Source: Hyphomicrobiales bacterium
GTDB lineage: Bacteria; Pseudomonadota; Alphaproteobacteria; Rhizobiales; Rhizobiaceae
NCBI GenBank assembly: GCA_900471515.1
Contig: UCFC01000023.1
Span: 62,001 to 126,000, forward strand
Reading direction: 5' to 3'
Length of the DNA stretch: 64,000 bases
Each line of letters starts with the position of its first letter. The stretch's first letter is position 1. The notes beneath the pieces are model-generated. The model did no database searches, was not told the origin of the DNA, and saw only the letters and a list, made by a program, of their open reading frames with translations. This document shows positions 31,462 through 39,199 of this stretch, one piece after another. The position numbers and the translations under genes were made by a program.

Positions 31462-32295
31462 TCAGCCCTTGCGGATCACCACTTCCAGATATTCGGCCGG
31501 CACGACCATGGTGCCGTCCTTGGCGCGGTTGAAGCGATCGATCAGCGCCAGAAAATCCTCCTCAAGTGCGGCCTTGCCCGGTTGCGGCAGAGCTTCGAAG
31601 GCCTTGTGGACAGGGCCATACCAGGTGCGGAACACTTCCAGCCAATGGGCGGGCGAGCGGTAGCGGAAATTATACATAAGCGACGTCGCTTCGATGCTGG
31701 CGCGACCGCCGAACATCTCCTCCAGTCTCGCTTTCGTGCCCCAGAGCGCCGGCGATCTGACGCCCGGCATGGGCGGAATATGCTTGCCTATCGTCTTGAA
31801 GACCTGCCCGATGAAGCTTTCCGGCGTCCAGTTGGCCATGCCGATACGTCCGCCGGAGCGGCAGACGCGCAGCATCTCCTCTGCCGCCTTGTCCTGATCC
31901 GGCGTGAACATGACGCCGAAGGTGGAGACCACGACATCGAAGCTTGAGTCCTTGAACGGCAGGGCCTCGGCATCGGCCTGCCGGAAATCCACCGCCAGCC
32001 CGTTTGCCATCGCCCGTTCGCGGCCGCGCTCCAGAAGCTCCGGCACGTAGTCGGTCGATGTCACTTCGGCCCAGCGCCGCGCAGCGGCAAGCGTGGCATT
32101 GCCGTTGCCGGCGGCGATGTCGAGAACCTTTTCGCCAGACCGCAGATCCAGGGCTTCGCAAAGGCTCTCGCCGACGATCTGCAGCCGGGCGCCGATGACG
32201 GAATAGTCACCCGATGCCCAGGCGACCTGCTGGCGCGATTTCAGCGCCGCGAGATCAGGTGCGGGTTGTGTCACGGCATTCGCTGTGGTTTGCAT
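31462..32295 (-). CDS. Class I SAM-dependent methyltransferase
   Basis: A 277-aa soluble methyltransferase of the UbiE/Methyltransf_11 type. Motif I is VLDIAAGNGNATLAAARRW (about 57-75), then the acidic strand TSTDYVPELLERG, the DAEALPF loop and the FDVVVSTFGVMF strand. GGAG lies eight bases before the ATG. It is not part of a quinone operon and its acceptor is unknown. It lies 195 bases downstream of an HxlR-type regulator on the same strand, which may control it. The intervening sequence (32296-32490) shows no further gene. Confidence 0.88.
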   Translation of the reverse strand: MQTTANAVTQPAPDLAALKSRQQVAWASGDYSVIGARLQIVGESLCEALDLRSGEKVLDIAAGNGNATLAAARRWAEVTSTDYVPELLERGRERAMANGLAVDFRQADAEALPFKDSSFDVVVSTFGVMFTPDQDKAAEEMLRVCRSGGRIGMANWTPESFIGQVFKTIGKHIPPMPGVRSPALWGTKARLEEMFGGRASIEATSLMYNFRYRSPAHWLEVFRTWYGPVHKAFEALPQPGKAALEEDFLALIDRFNRAKDGTMVVPAEYLEVVIRKG

Positions 32296-32490
32296 GGCAT
32301 GTCTCCTCTCATATCGGCAGGCAAAGGTCAGAGCCGCGGTTGCCCGCCGGTTTTCTACGGATATCCAGATCTATGCGCAGCGTTCGACCCGCCCTCAGGG
32401 TGCCCCGGGTCCGCTTGCAGGAGGATCGTGCCTCGGCGTGCGACCAGAGCCTAGTGTAGAAAATGGACCGCTATCGGTACAGAAAACGGA

Positions 32491-33171
32491 TCAGGCGGCG
32501 TAGGAGCTGCGCACCATCCAGTTTCCAATGCTTGCGGCGAGCGACATGTCGCCAATGAAGGAGATGCGCTCCCTGGCGATCTCGGTATCGAGGCTGGAAT
32601 GGCCCATCCAGGCCGACGTCATGGCCTTCAAATCGGCGGTGACAAAAAGATCGACATCGTAACCGGGATCGGTGAGGCAGAGATCAACCGGCGTGCCTGC
32701 CCGTGCCACCAGCCAGTAGTGCCGTTCGTCACGCGGCAGTTCGGGATAGGTGAACTGGATCACGCTGCGCTTGCGCAAGGGCAGGGCGGCGGTATTGACC
32801 TTGCGGCGCATGTTCCACATCAGCACGCGGGCATCGAGCTTTTCGAGGGTCACGTTGGCATCGATATTGCGGTGCGCCCAGGCGCCGAGCGCATGCACGA
32901 TCGGTTCCAGCTCGTTGGCGATCTCGGTCGTCCGGTAGACAATCTCGCCGGTCGTGCGGTTTTCCGAGCGGGTGACAAGTCCGTTCGCCTCCATCTCGCG
33001 CAGCCGCTTGGCCATGAGGGTCGGCGACATGCCCGGCACGCCGCGCCTGATTTCGTTGAAGCGGGTGGAGCCGGACCACATTTCGCACAGCAATAGCAGG
33101 GTCCATCGCGGCTCGAGAAGCTCGCACGCCTTGGAAACCGGACAAAACTGGTTGTAGCCGCCATTTGCCAT
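32491..33171 (-). CDS. HxlR-family transcriptional regulator
   Basis: A 226-aa protein: a winged-helix HxlR domain in the first ~105 residues (FCPVSKACELLEPRWTLLLL, then RFNEIRRGVPGMSPTLMAKR and LREMEANGLVTR) and a C-terminal region of ~110 residues resembling sterol-carrier/SCP2-like ligand-binding folds. An upstream in-frame ATG exists, but the ATG giving MANGGYNQF is preceded by GGAGGG and starts at the conserved core, so I use it. HxlR proteins often sense electrophiles or oxidants through the cysteine close to the N-terminus (Cys9 here). Likely targets are the adjacent methyltransferase gene or itself; unproven. Confidence 0.9.
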   Translation of the reverse strand: MANGGYNQFCPVSKACELLEPRWTLLLLCEMWSGSTRFNEIRRGVPGMSPTLMAKRLREMEANGLVTRSENRTTGEIVYRTTEIANELEPIVHALGAWAHRNIDANVTLEKLDARVLMWNMRRKVNTAALPLRKRSVIQFTYPELPRDERHYWLVARAGTPVDLCLTDPGYDVDLFVTADLKAMTSAWMGHSSLDTEIARERISFIGDMSLAASIGNWMVRSSYAA

Positions 33172-33496
33172 CGGATCGCCCTCCGCGCCGGGAGTATCCG
33201 CCAAGTTGCAGAAAGCGTCCAGTACAGACAATGTATTAGCCCTGCCGCCTTACAGGCGGGCTGGGAAATTGCGGCAAAAAAGTGTCCTTTCGCACTGGAT
33301 ATCCGGCCGATGTCAGCTAAATGACAGCTTCATATGATGGCTTGGGCTACTTCATCTCCGTGGAGGCGGAGATTTGAAGAATTTCCGGGAGGACTCCGCT
33401 CGCTATCAGGACAATTGCGTCCACCGATCGGTGATCTCTCCTCATTTTCAAAAATAGCACTAGCGGTTCGCTCAGCCGCAGCACGGAGGACACATC
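33172..33496. promoter_or_regulatory. Divergent intergenic region between HxlR gene and tctC
   Basis: 325 bases without a gene. Two structures stand out: CCGCC-TTACA-GGCGG (about 33247-33261) and the inverted repeat TGTCA (33311-33315) / TGACA (33322-33326) around six bases. The latter, midway between both start codons, is a plausible operator. No clear sigma70 hexamers were identified. Confidence 0.45.
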
Positions 33497-34441
33497 GTGA
33501 AGCATACTTTCATCGCAACTCTTTTGGCAGCGGCTATCGCGCTGCCGGCCTACGCGGCCGATTACACCATCATCGCTCCGGCCGCGCCCGGCGGCGGCTG
33601 GGACCAGACGGCCCGCTCGCTGCAGACGGTGCTGCAGCAGGAGGGCATCTCCAAGAGCGTTCAGGTTCAAAACGTTCCGGGTGCCGGCGGTTCCATCGGT
33701 CTCGCCCAGTTCAGCAGCCAGAGCGCCGGTAATCCGAACGCGCTCATCGTCGGCGGTTACGTCATGGTCGGTGCGCTTCTGACCAACAAGTCGGCCGTCA
33801 CGCTGAAGGACGTCACCCCGATTGCCCGTCTGACCGGCGAGTACGAAGCGATCGTCGTTCCGGCCGCGTCCGACATCAAGACGCTTGCCGATCTCGTCGC
33901 CAAGCTGAAGGCCGATCCCGGCGCCGTTTCCTGGGGTGGCGGTTCTGCCGGCGGCACCGACCATATCGCCGTCGGCCTGATCGCCAAGGCTTCCGGCGTC
34001 GATCCGACGAAGATCAACTACGTTGCCTTCTCGGGCGGTGGTGAAGCGCTCGCCGCCATTCTCGGCGGCCAGGTCACGGCCGGCATTTCGAGCTACAGCG
34101 AGTTCGAATCGCAGGTCAAGGCCGGTACGCTGCGCCTGCTCGGCGTTTCCAGCGATGCTCGCATTCCCGGCGTCGATGCGCCGACCTTCAAGGAAGCCGG
34201 TACCGACGTCTCCATCCAGAACTGGCGCATGGTCGCTGCCGCTCCCGGACTGACCGATGAGGAGGTCGCCTCGATCGCTGCGGACTTCGACAAGCTGCAC
34301 AAGTCTGCCGCGTGGCAGGAAACCCTCAAGACCAAGGGCTGGGCCGACACCTATCTCGCAGGCGACGAGTTCAAGGCGCAGCTCGAAAAGGATGTCTCGG
34401 CCACCGAGGGTATCCTCAAAGAGATCGGTCTCGTTCAATGA
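33497..34441 (+). CDS. tctC: Tripartite tricarboxylate transporter, periplasmic receptor
   Basis: A 314-aa Bug/TctC-type receptor with signal peptide (residues 1-21, ending AYAA). Conserved family segments: PGGGWDQTARSLQTVL, VQNVPGAGGSIGLAQF, WGGGSAGGTDHIAVGLIAK and AFSGGGEALAAILGGQVTAG. It starts with GTG, preceded by CGGAGGAC. Receptors of this type capture citrate or other carboxylates and deliver them to the TctA/TctB membrane pair encoded next. Ligand identity cannot be read from the sequence. Its stop overlaps the tctB start (ATGA). Confidence 0.95.
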   Translation: MKHTFIATLLAAAIALPAYAADYTIIAPAAPGGGWDQTARSLQTVLQQEGISKSVQVQNVPGAGGSIGLAQFSSQSAGNPNALIVGGYVMVGALLTNKSAVTLKDVTPIARLTGEYEAIVVPAASDIKTLADLVAKLKADPGAVSWGGGSAGGTDHIAVGLIAKASGVDPTKINYVAFSGGGEALAAILGGQVTAGISSYSEFESQVKAGTLRLLGVSSDARIPGVDAPTFKEAGTDVSIQNWRMVAAAPGLTDEEVASIAADFDKLHKSAAWQETLKTKGWADTYLAGDEFKAQLEKDVSATEGILKEIGLVQ

Positions 34442-34929
34442 GCGAAGCCGATCACGCATCGGCAACGAAGCGCCGCCCCGATTGGGCGGCGCTGATCATT
34501 GCCGTTTTCCTCATCGCCGTGGCCGGCCTTGTGTTCTGGGATGCCACGCATCTGAAGATGATCGCGCAATATGACCGCATCGGCCCGTCCACGGTGCCGA
34601 AAGTCATCGCCCTCGGCCTCTTCTGTCTTGGTATCTGGACGGTATTCGAAAGCTGGCGCGGCGAGTTTCCGGAACGCGAGCACCAGGAAGTGGCGCCCGT
34701 CATCTGGATCGTCGCGGGTCTTGCCGGGCAGATGCTGCTCTTGCGCACCGCCGGATTCTCGATTGCGACCGGTGTGCTTTTCGCGCTGACCGCCCGCGGT
34801 TTCGGCAAGCGCCAGATCTGGTTCTCGCTGCCGCTCGGCATCGTGCTGAGCTTCATCGTCTGGGCGATCTTCTCGCAGCTCCTGCAGCTCTCGCTGCCGG
34901 CCGGCCCGCTCGAACATCTGTTCTTCTGA
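34438..34929 (+). CDS. tctB: Tripartite tricarboxylate transporter, small membrane subunit
   Basis: A 163-aa protein with four predicted transmembrane helices (about 18-38, 52-68, 82-110, 122-145), as expected for TctB. The start that overlaps the tctC stop by four bases is chosen; upstream in-frame codons lie inside tctC. TctB is poorly conserved, so the call depends on size, topology and position between tctC and tctA. Confidence 0.92.
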   Translation: MSEADHASATKRRPDWAALIIAVFLIAVAGLVFWDATHLKMIAQYDRIGPSTVPKVIALGLFCLGIWTVFESWRGEFPEREHQEVAPVIWIVAGLAGQMLLLRTAGFSIATGVLFALTARGFGKRQIWFSLPLGIVLSFIVWAIFSQLLQLSLPAGPLEHLFF

Positions 34930-34975
34930 CAGCGCTCGCCTCGCGCCGGGCGCTGTCGGTTCTTTTGCTTTTTGC
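34928..34975 (+). promoter_or_regulatory. Terminator-like hairpin between tctB and tctA
   Basis: GACAGCGC (34928-34935) pairs with GCGCTGTC (34950-34957), followed by a T-rich tail (GGTTCTTTTGCTTTTT). It overlaps the tctB stop codon and lies 66 bases before tctA. It looks like an intra-operon attenuator or partial terminator. Confidence 0.6.
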
Positions 34976-35022
34976 GCGGATGGTCCTGTGCCCCCTCAGG
35001 AACCGCCGCTTGGGACAAAACC

Positions 35023-36540
35023 ATGAGCACATTCGAATTCCTCTGGCAGGGCATTCTGGTTGCTGCGCAGCCGATCAACCTGCTCTACGCCCTCATCGGC
35101 GTCACTCTGGGCACCGCCGTCGGCGTGCTGCCGGGCATCGGCCCGGCATTGACCGTGGCGCTGCTTCTGCCCGCCACCTACAAGCTCGATCCGGGCGGCT
35201 CGCTGATCATGTTTGCCGGCATCTATTACGGCGGCATGTATGGCGGCTCGACCACGTCGATCCTCTTGAACACGCCGGGTGAAAGCTCCTCGATCGTCAC
35301 GGCGCTCGAGGGCAACAAGATGGCGCGGGCCGGACGCGGCGGACCGGCGCTCGCAACGGCCGCCATCGGCTCGTTCGTTGCCGGCCTCATTGCCACGCTC
35401 GGCCTTGCCTTCGTTGCGCCCTACATCGTCAAGCTGGCGCTGATCTTCGGTCCGCGCGAATATTTCGCGCTGATGGTGCTGGCCTTCGTCACCGTCTCCT
35501 CGGCCTTCGGGGATTCGGCCCTGCGTGGCCTCACCTCGCTCTTCATCGGCTTCGCCCTCGCCATGGTCGGCATCGACCAGCAGACGGGGCAGGCACGCCT
35601 CTCCTTCGGCATTCCGGATCTGCTCGACGGTATCGAGGTGACGACGCTTGCCGTTGCGATGTTCGCCATCGGCGAGACGCTCTACATCGCCGCCCAGGGC
35701 AACCGCGGCGAGGACAAGGTGGAAGCGGTGCGTGGTTCGCTGTGGATGAATGCGCAGGACTGGGCACGTTCGTGGAAGCCGTGGCTGCGCGGCACGATCA
35801 TCGGTTTCCCGATCGGCGCCATGCCGGCCGGCGGCGCCGAAATCGGCACCTTCCTTTCCTACGCCACGGAAAAGCGCCTGTCGAAGAACCCCGAGGAATT
35901 CGGTCAAGGCGCGATTGAAGGTGTTGCCGGTCCCGAGGCCGCCAACAATGCCTCGGCCGCCGGCACGCTGGTACCGCTGCTGACGCTCGGCCTGCCGACC
36001 TCGGCAACAGCGGCAATCATGCTTGCCGGCTTCCAGCAATATGGCCTGCAGCCCGGGCCGCTGCTTTTTGCGACTAATCCGCAGCTCGTCTGGGGTCTTA
36101 TCGCCAGCCTGCTCATCGCCAATGCGATGCTGCTGGTGCTGAACCTGCCCATGATCGGCCTCTGGGTTCGCCTGCTGACGGTTCCAAAGCCGTGGCTCTA
36201 TGCCGGCATCCTGCTGTTTGCCACGCTCGGCACGATCGGCGCCAATCCCTCGGTCTTCGAGCTCGGCATGCTGCTCGCCTTCGGCCTGCTCGGTTATGTC
36301 ATGCGGATTTTCGGCTATCCGATCGCCCCGGCCGTCGTCGGGCTGATCCTGGGGCCGCTGGCGGAGCAGCAGCTTCGCCGGGCGCTGTCGATCAGCCAGG
36401 GTGACGTGACCACGCTCGTCATGTCGCCGATTGCCTGCGGCCTGCTGATCGTCGCGGCTGCGGCCTTCCTCATTCCGCTGATCCTGAGATTGCGTGGCCG
36501 CGGCCAGGTTCTCTCCCAGCTCGCGGCAAACGAAGACTAA
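35023..36540 (+). CDS. tctA: Tripartite tricarboxylate transporter, large membrane subunit
   Basis: A 505-aa protein with 10-12 transmembrane helices and the TctA signatures [40 protein letters not shown] and, in the second half, [15 protein letters not shown] [20 protein letters not shown] plus [16 protein letters not shown]. It forms the carboxylate channel, driven by an ion gradient. The ATG giving [10 protein letters not shown] was chosen over an in-frame codon 17 residues upstream, which overlaps the hairpin region. No tctDE regulator genes adjoin the operon; a TctE-like pair lies about 7 kb away at 25.1-27.2 kb. Confidence 0.96.
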   Translation: MSTFEFLWQGILVAAQPINLLYALIGVTLGTAVGVLPGIGPALTVALLLPATYKLDPGGSLIMFAGIYYGGMYGGSTTSILLNTPGESSSIVTALEGNKMARAGRGGPALATAAIGSFVAGLIATLGLAFVAPYIVKLALIFGPREYFALMVLAFVTVSSAFGDSALRGLTSLFIGFALAMVGIDQQTGQARLSFGIPDLLDGIEVTTLAVAMFAIGETLYIAAQGNRGEDKVEAVRGSLWMNAQDWARSWKPWLRGTIIGFPIGAMPAGGAEIGTFLSYATEKRLSKNPEEFGQGAIEGVAGPEAANNASAAGTLVPLLTLGLPTSATAAIMLAGFQQYGLQPGPLLFATNPQLVWGLIASLLIANAMLLVLNLPMIGLWVRLLTVPKPWLYAGILLFATLGTIGANPSVFELGMLLAFGLLGYVMRIFGYPIAPAVVGLILGPLAEQQLRRALSISQGDVTTLVMSPIACGLLIVAAAAFLIPLILRLRGRGQVLSQLAANED

Positions 36541-36570
36541 AACAAAAAGACGACCCTGACCCCTAATTCG

Positions 36571-36604
36571 GGCCGGCCGTGGCGACACGGTCGGCCGTTT
36601 CTTT
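36571..36604 (+). terminator. Intrinsic terminator of tctCBA
   Basis: GGCCGGCCGTG pairs with CACGGTCGGCC (one G-T pair) across a GCGA tetraloop, followed by GTTTCTTT, 31 bases after the tctA stop. Confidence 0.88.
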
Positions 36605-36829
36605 GATATCTGTCAATTTTTCGACTGACGCGGAGCGATTTCAAATTTTTCAACCATATGAATTTAAAAGGAAAATTCCAAGTATCTCCGGCTTTCCGGG
36701 AGTTCTTTTCGTTTGCCGGCGAAGGAAATATGCGCTTTTTGCATAGCAGCGGTGATTTCTTGCGCGTTGTAGGTGCATTCGGATCTTCCCATCTATGAGT
36801 GGTCAATCATAGAGCGAGAGGAAAAGAAG

Positions 36830-37000
36830 ATGTCCGCTATCAGAAAGTCGATCCACAATGGTTTCCTGGCCCGCGCCTTTGCCGCGCTCGGCGCCGCAAA
36901 CGCCGTCAGCGCCGCTGTCGAAGGCGGCCGCAAGCCGCGCGCCCGTGACCTGCAGGAACTCGGCATCGATCCGGTAAGCTTCGGCCGTGTTATCCGGTAA
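36830..37000 (+). CDS. Small DUF1127-like protein
   Basis: A 56-aa basic protein, MSAIRKSIHNGF at the start and ARDLQELGIDPVSFGRVIR at the end. The C-terminal pattern (R-x-L-x-x-L-G-I-D-x-x-x-F) resembles DUF1127 proteins, very common short ORFs in rhizobia, some of which modulate phosphate, carbon or RNA metabolism. The purine-rich GAGAGGAAAAGAAG directly before the ATG is a good ribosome site and a clear terminator follows, so it is a separate expressed gene. The 225 bases before it (36605-36829) are AT-rich and hold no convincing gene; they presumably contain its promoter. Confidence 0.75.
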   Translation: MSAIRKSIHNGFLARAFAALGAANAVSAAVEGGRKPRARDLQELGIDPVSFGRVIR

Positions 37001-37030
37001 GCCGCGCCCGAACTGCATGTCGAACGAATG

Positions 37031-37063
37031 AGCCCGCAACCGTTGGTCGCGGGCTTTGTTTTT
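37031..37063 (+). terminator. Intrinsic terminator of the 56-aa gene
   Basis: AGCCCGC (37031-37037) pairs with GCGGGCT (37049-37055), followed by TTGTTTTT, 30 bases after the stop codon. Confidence 0.88.
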
Positions 37064-37121
37064 GGAATACGCGAACCGCAGCGCCAGACCGCCACGGTTT
37101 TTCAGCTGAAGCCGCGCCTCG

Positions 37122-38216
37122 TCAGGCGTGCATGCGTTCCCTCTCGGGAACATGTGCTTCGCTCTGCCGCTCCTGCCTGTTGTAGCGGATCGACGACCAG
37201 AGCGAGATGCCGATCAGGGCGGCGCCGCCAAGGCCGGTAATGACCTCGGGGATGTGCACCATCGTCTGCACATACATGATTACCGAGAGGATCAGGATGG
37301 CGTAGAAGGCGCCGTGTTCCAGGTAGCGGTATTCGGCAAGCGTTCCCTTTTCCACCAGCATGATCGTCATGGAGCGCACATACATGGCGCCGATGCCGAG
37401 GCCGATGGCGATGACGAAGAGGTTCTGCGTCAGCGCGAAGGCGCCGATGACGCCGTCGAAGGAGAAGCTGGCGTCCAGCACTTCCAGATAGATGAAGGCG
37501 CCGAGGCCGCCCTTTGCCGCCTCGCTCATCGCGCGCTGCGATGCGTCGAGCAGACCGCCGATCACTTCCACCACGAGAAAGGTCACGAGACCGTAGATGG
37601 CGCAGTAGACGAAGGTGGTCGCGTCCTGACCTTCCAGCAGGTGGGAGAAGAGCAGGATCAGCAGGAGCACGAAGGCGATTTCGATGCCCTTGATCGTCGC
37701 CGATCGCGCCATCAGCCGCTCCAGCGAACCGATCCAGTGGACCTCCTTCTCATGGTTGAAGAAGTAGGTGAGGCCGACCATCATCAGGAAGGTGCCGCCG
37801 AATGCCGCGATCGGCAGATGCGCATCATTCATGATGCGGGCATATTCGGCCGGTTCGCGCGCCGCCAGCACAAGGGCTTCCCAGGGGCCGATCTTTGCCG
37901 CGATGGCGACGATTGCCAGCGGGAAGACGATGCGCATGCCGAAGACGGCGATGACGATGCCCCAGGTCAGGAAGCGATGCTGCCAGACCGGGGTCATCTC
38001 CTTCAGTTTGTTGGCATTGACGATGGCATTGTCGAAGGAGAGCGAGATTTCCAGCACGGCCAGCACGGTGCAGATGAAGAAGACGGTGGCCATGCCACCC
38101 AATGTGCCGGTCGACTGCCAGCCGAGAAATGCACCGAGCGCAAGGCCCAGTGCGGTGACGACGAAGGCCCAGCGGAAATAGCCGAGCGAGGATTTGTGGG
38201 ATTGAAGCTGGTTCAT
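37122..38216 (-). CDS. DUF475 / TerC-superfamily integral membrane protein
   Basis: A 364-aa multi-pass membrane protein (about nine helices) of the DUF475 family, related to TerC and other putative metal exporters. The paired acidic motifs of the superfamily are present: SLSFDNAIVNANKL in the first half and LDASFSFDGVIGAFALTQN in the second. The ATG at 38216 follows GAGG; the frame stays open upstream to 38477 but that stretch is a structured, non-coding leader. TerC relatives such as Alx and YceF/MeeF have been tied to manganese export and metalation of exported proteins; a similar metal role is inferred here. Function of DUF475 itself is not established. Confidence 0.9.
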   Translation of the reverse strand: MNQLQSHKSSLGYFRWAFVVTALGLALGAFLGWQSTGTLGGMATVFFICTVLAVLEISLSFDNAIVNANKLKEMTPVWQHRFLTWGIVIAVFGMRIVFPLAIVAIAAKIGPWEALVLAAREPAEYARIMNDAHLPIAAFGGTFLMMVGLTYFFNHEKEVHWIGSLERLMARSATIKGIEIAFVLLLILLFSHLLEGQDATTFVYCAIYGLVTFLVVEVIGGLLDASQRAMSEAAKGGLGAFIYLEVLDASFSFDGVIGAFALTQNLFVIAIGLGIGAMYVRSMTIMLVEKGTLAEYRYLEHGAFYAILILSVIMYVQTMVHIPEVITGLGGAALIGISLWSSIRYNRQERQSEAHVPERERMHA

Positions 38217-38309
38217 GGCCGCACCTCGCAGCCGCAAACCGTTTTTGAAGAGAGCGTGAAAACAGAAAAACGCATACCGCAACGGGCATGCGCGTTTGGC
38301 ATGGTGAGC

Positions 38310-38327
38310 TTTTTCATCGATGAAAAA
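38310..38327. repeat. 18-base perfect palindrome in the DUF475 leader
   Basis: TTTTTCATCGATGAAAAA reads the same on both strands. It lies 94-111 bases before the DUF475 start codon, directly after a GC-rich hairpin, and could be an operator or the U-tract of a terminator plus anti-sequence. Confidence 0.85.
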
Positions 38328-38328
38328 T

Positions 38329-38458
38329 CCGCCGGCTGATTTGCAGGCGGTACCGACATCACGAGAGCGCCGTAAAAACTCTCGCCAGAGGGGCCCGGCA
38401 CCAGGGTTCCCCCGCAGCCGATGTCTGGATGAGGCGGCGGGTGCCCCACTACGTAGTG
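38329..38458 (-). promoter_or_regulatory. Structured leader (candidate riboswitch-like element) of the DUF475 gene
   Basis: Read on the minus strand: a perfect palindrome CACTACGTAGTG (38447-38458), then GACATC (38425-38420) closing with GATGTC (38360-38355) around two hairpins. One hairpin is GGGG/CCCC plus CCC/GGG (38390-38412), the other CGAGAG/CTCTCG (38362-38384). Together they make a three-way junction. Next comes CCGCC/GGCGG (38350-38329) followed by ATTTTTC, a terminator-like hairpin about 110 bases before the start codon. The manganese-riboswitch signature GGGGAGUAG is absent. Not recognised as a known RNA family. Confidence 0.5.
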
Positions 38459-38589
38459 AAGTTGCCGCGCCAGTCAAGACGCGCGACCGGGCAGGCGCGC
38501 CGATTTCTTTGGAACCATGCGTACGTTCACCCGTTACAACCTAGCTGAGCCGATGAGAACATCTCAGATACTCTTGAAGGAGGGCGACG

Positions 38590-38829
38590 ATGCATAATTC
38601 GACCCATGTTCCCGACAGGCGCACGGAAGCCGCCGACCGCATGAAGCGGGCGAAGCCCAACCGCATGCAGAAAGCGCAGGTCCTGCCTCCGCACCATGTC
38701 GACCTGACCCTGACGCCCGGTGTCATCCATGACATTCACGTACCGGCGCATGTAACCGGCAGCGATCTTTCAAAGGGCGGTATCGACATCAAGAGCGACG
38801 ATGCCCATGTGGCCAAACCCGTCCGCTGA
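38590..38829 (+). CDS. Hypothetical 79-aa protein
   Basis: MHNSTHVPDRRTEAADRM at the start, VAKPVR at the end; charged, His/Pro/Lys-rich, no membrane segment or signal peptide, and no family I recognise. The ribosome site AAGGAGGG with seven bases to the ATG is very strong, which supports it as real despite its size. A second tiny gene starts 38 bases after its stop, probably the same transcript. It is divergent from the DUF475 gene. Confidence 0.7.
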   Translation: MHNSTHVPDRRTEAADRMKRAKPNRMQKAQVLPPHHVDLTLTPGVIHDIHVPAHVTGSDLSKGGIDIKSDDAHVAKPVR

Positions 38830-38867
38830 AAACCAGTTCCACAATCGAAAAGACAGGTGAGACACGA

Positions 38868-39044
38868 ATGACGATCAATCTTGTGCCGCGCGATATGTTC
38901 GTCCGGCACGAACATGAGTGGCAGGCCGTGCGTGATGCGGCCGAACGCCGGATCGATGTCGGCAAGCGCGAGAAACCAACCGTGGCGGCCGGCGCAGAAG
39001 CTGCCAGGCCGGCAAATTCACCTTCGGCAGCGCAAGGCTGCTGA
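38868..39044 (+). CDS. Hypothetical 58-aa protein
   Basis: Starts MTINLVPRDMFVRHEHEWQA and ends SPSAAQGC; acidic and basic residues alternate through RDAAERRIDVGKREK, then an Ala/Pro-rich tail. AGGTGAG lies eight bases before the ATG. It follows the 79-aa gene by 38 bases. No homology recognised. Another, longer open frame on the same strand overlaps it but lacks a ribosome site and has unusual composition, so this one is preferred. Confidence 0.6.
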   Translation: MTINLVPRDMFVRHEHEWQAVRDAAERRIDVGKREKPTVAAGAEAARPANSPSAAQGC

Positions 39045-39199
39045 GCCGGCACAAAGTTCGGACAAGACGCCCGGTCCTGCGCCGGGCGTTTTCGTTTCCG
39101 CCAGACGCGGCCCTGGAAAAGCGATCTCGGGTCTGCCTCGCCAACCTTTCGGAAAGGATTGGGCGGCGATAATCCGGCCCGTTCAAGGGAATCGGATCG

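Noticed and set aside
36658..36798. A 46-codon open frame in the AT-rich gap before the 56-aa gene
   Set aside because: No ribosome site before its ATG, and it overlaps the probable promoter region.
38329..38460. Manganese riboswitch yybP-ykoY in the DUF475 leader
   Set aside because: The GGGGAGUAG and AAGACC signatures are missing, so I describe it only as an unassigned structured leader.
38217..38477. N-terminal extension of the DUF475 protein by 87 codons
   Set aside because: It coincides with the structured leader, is not hydrophobic in the family pattern, and the ATG at 38216 has its own ribosome site.
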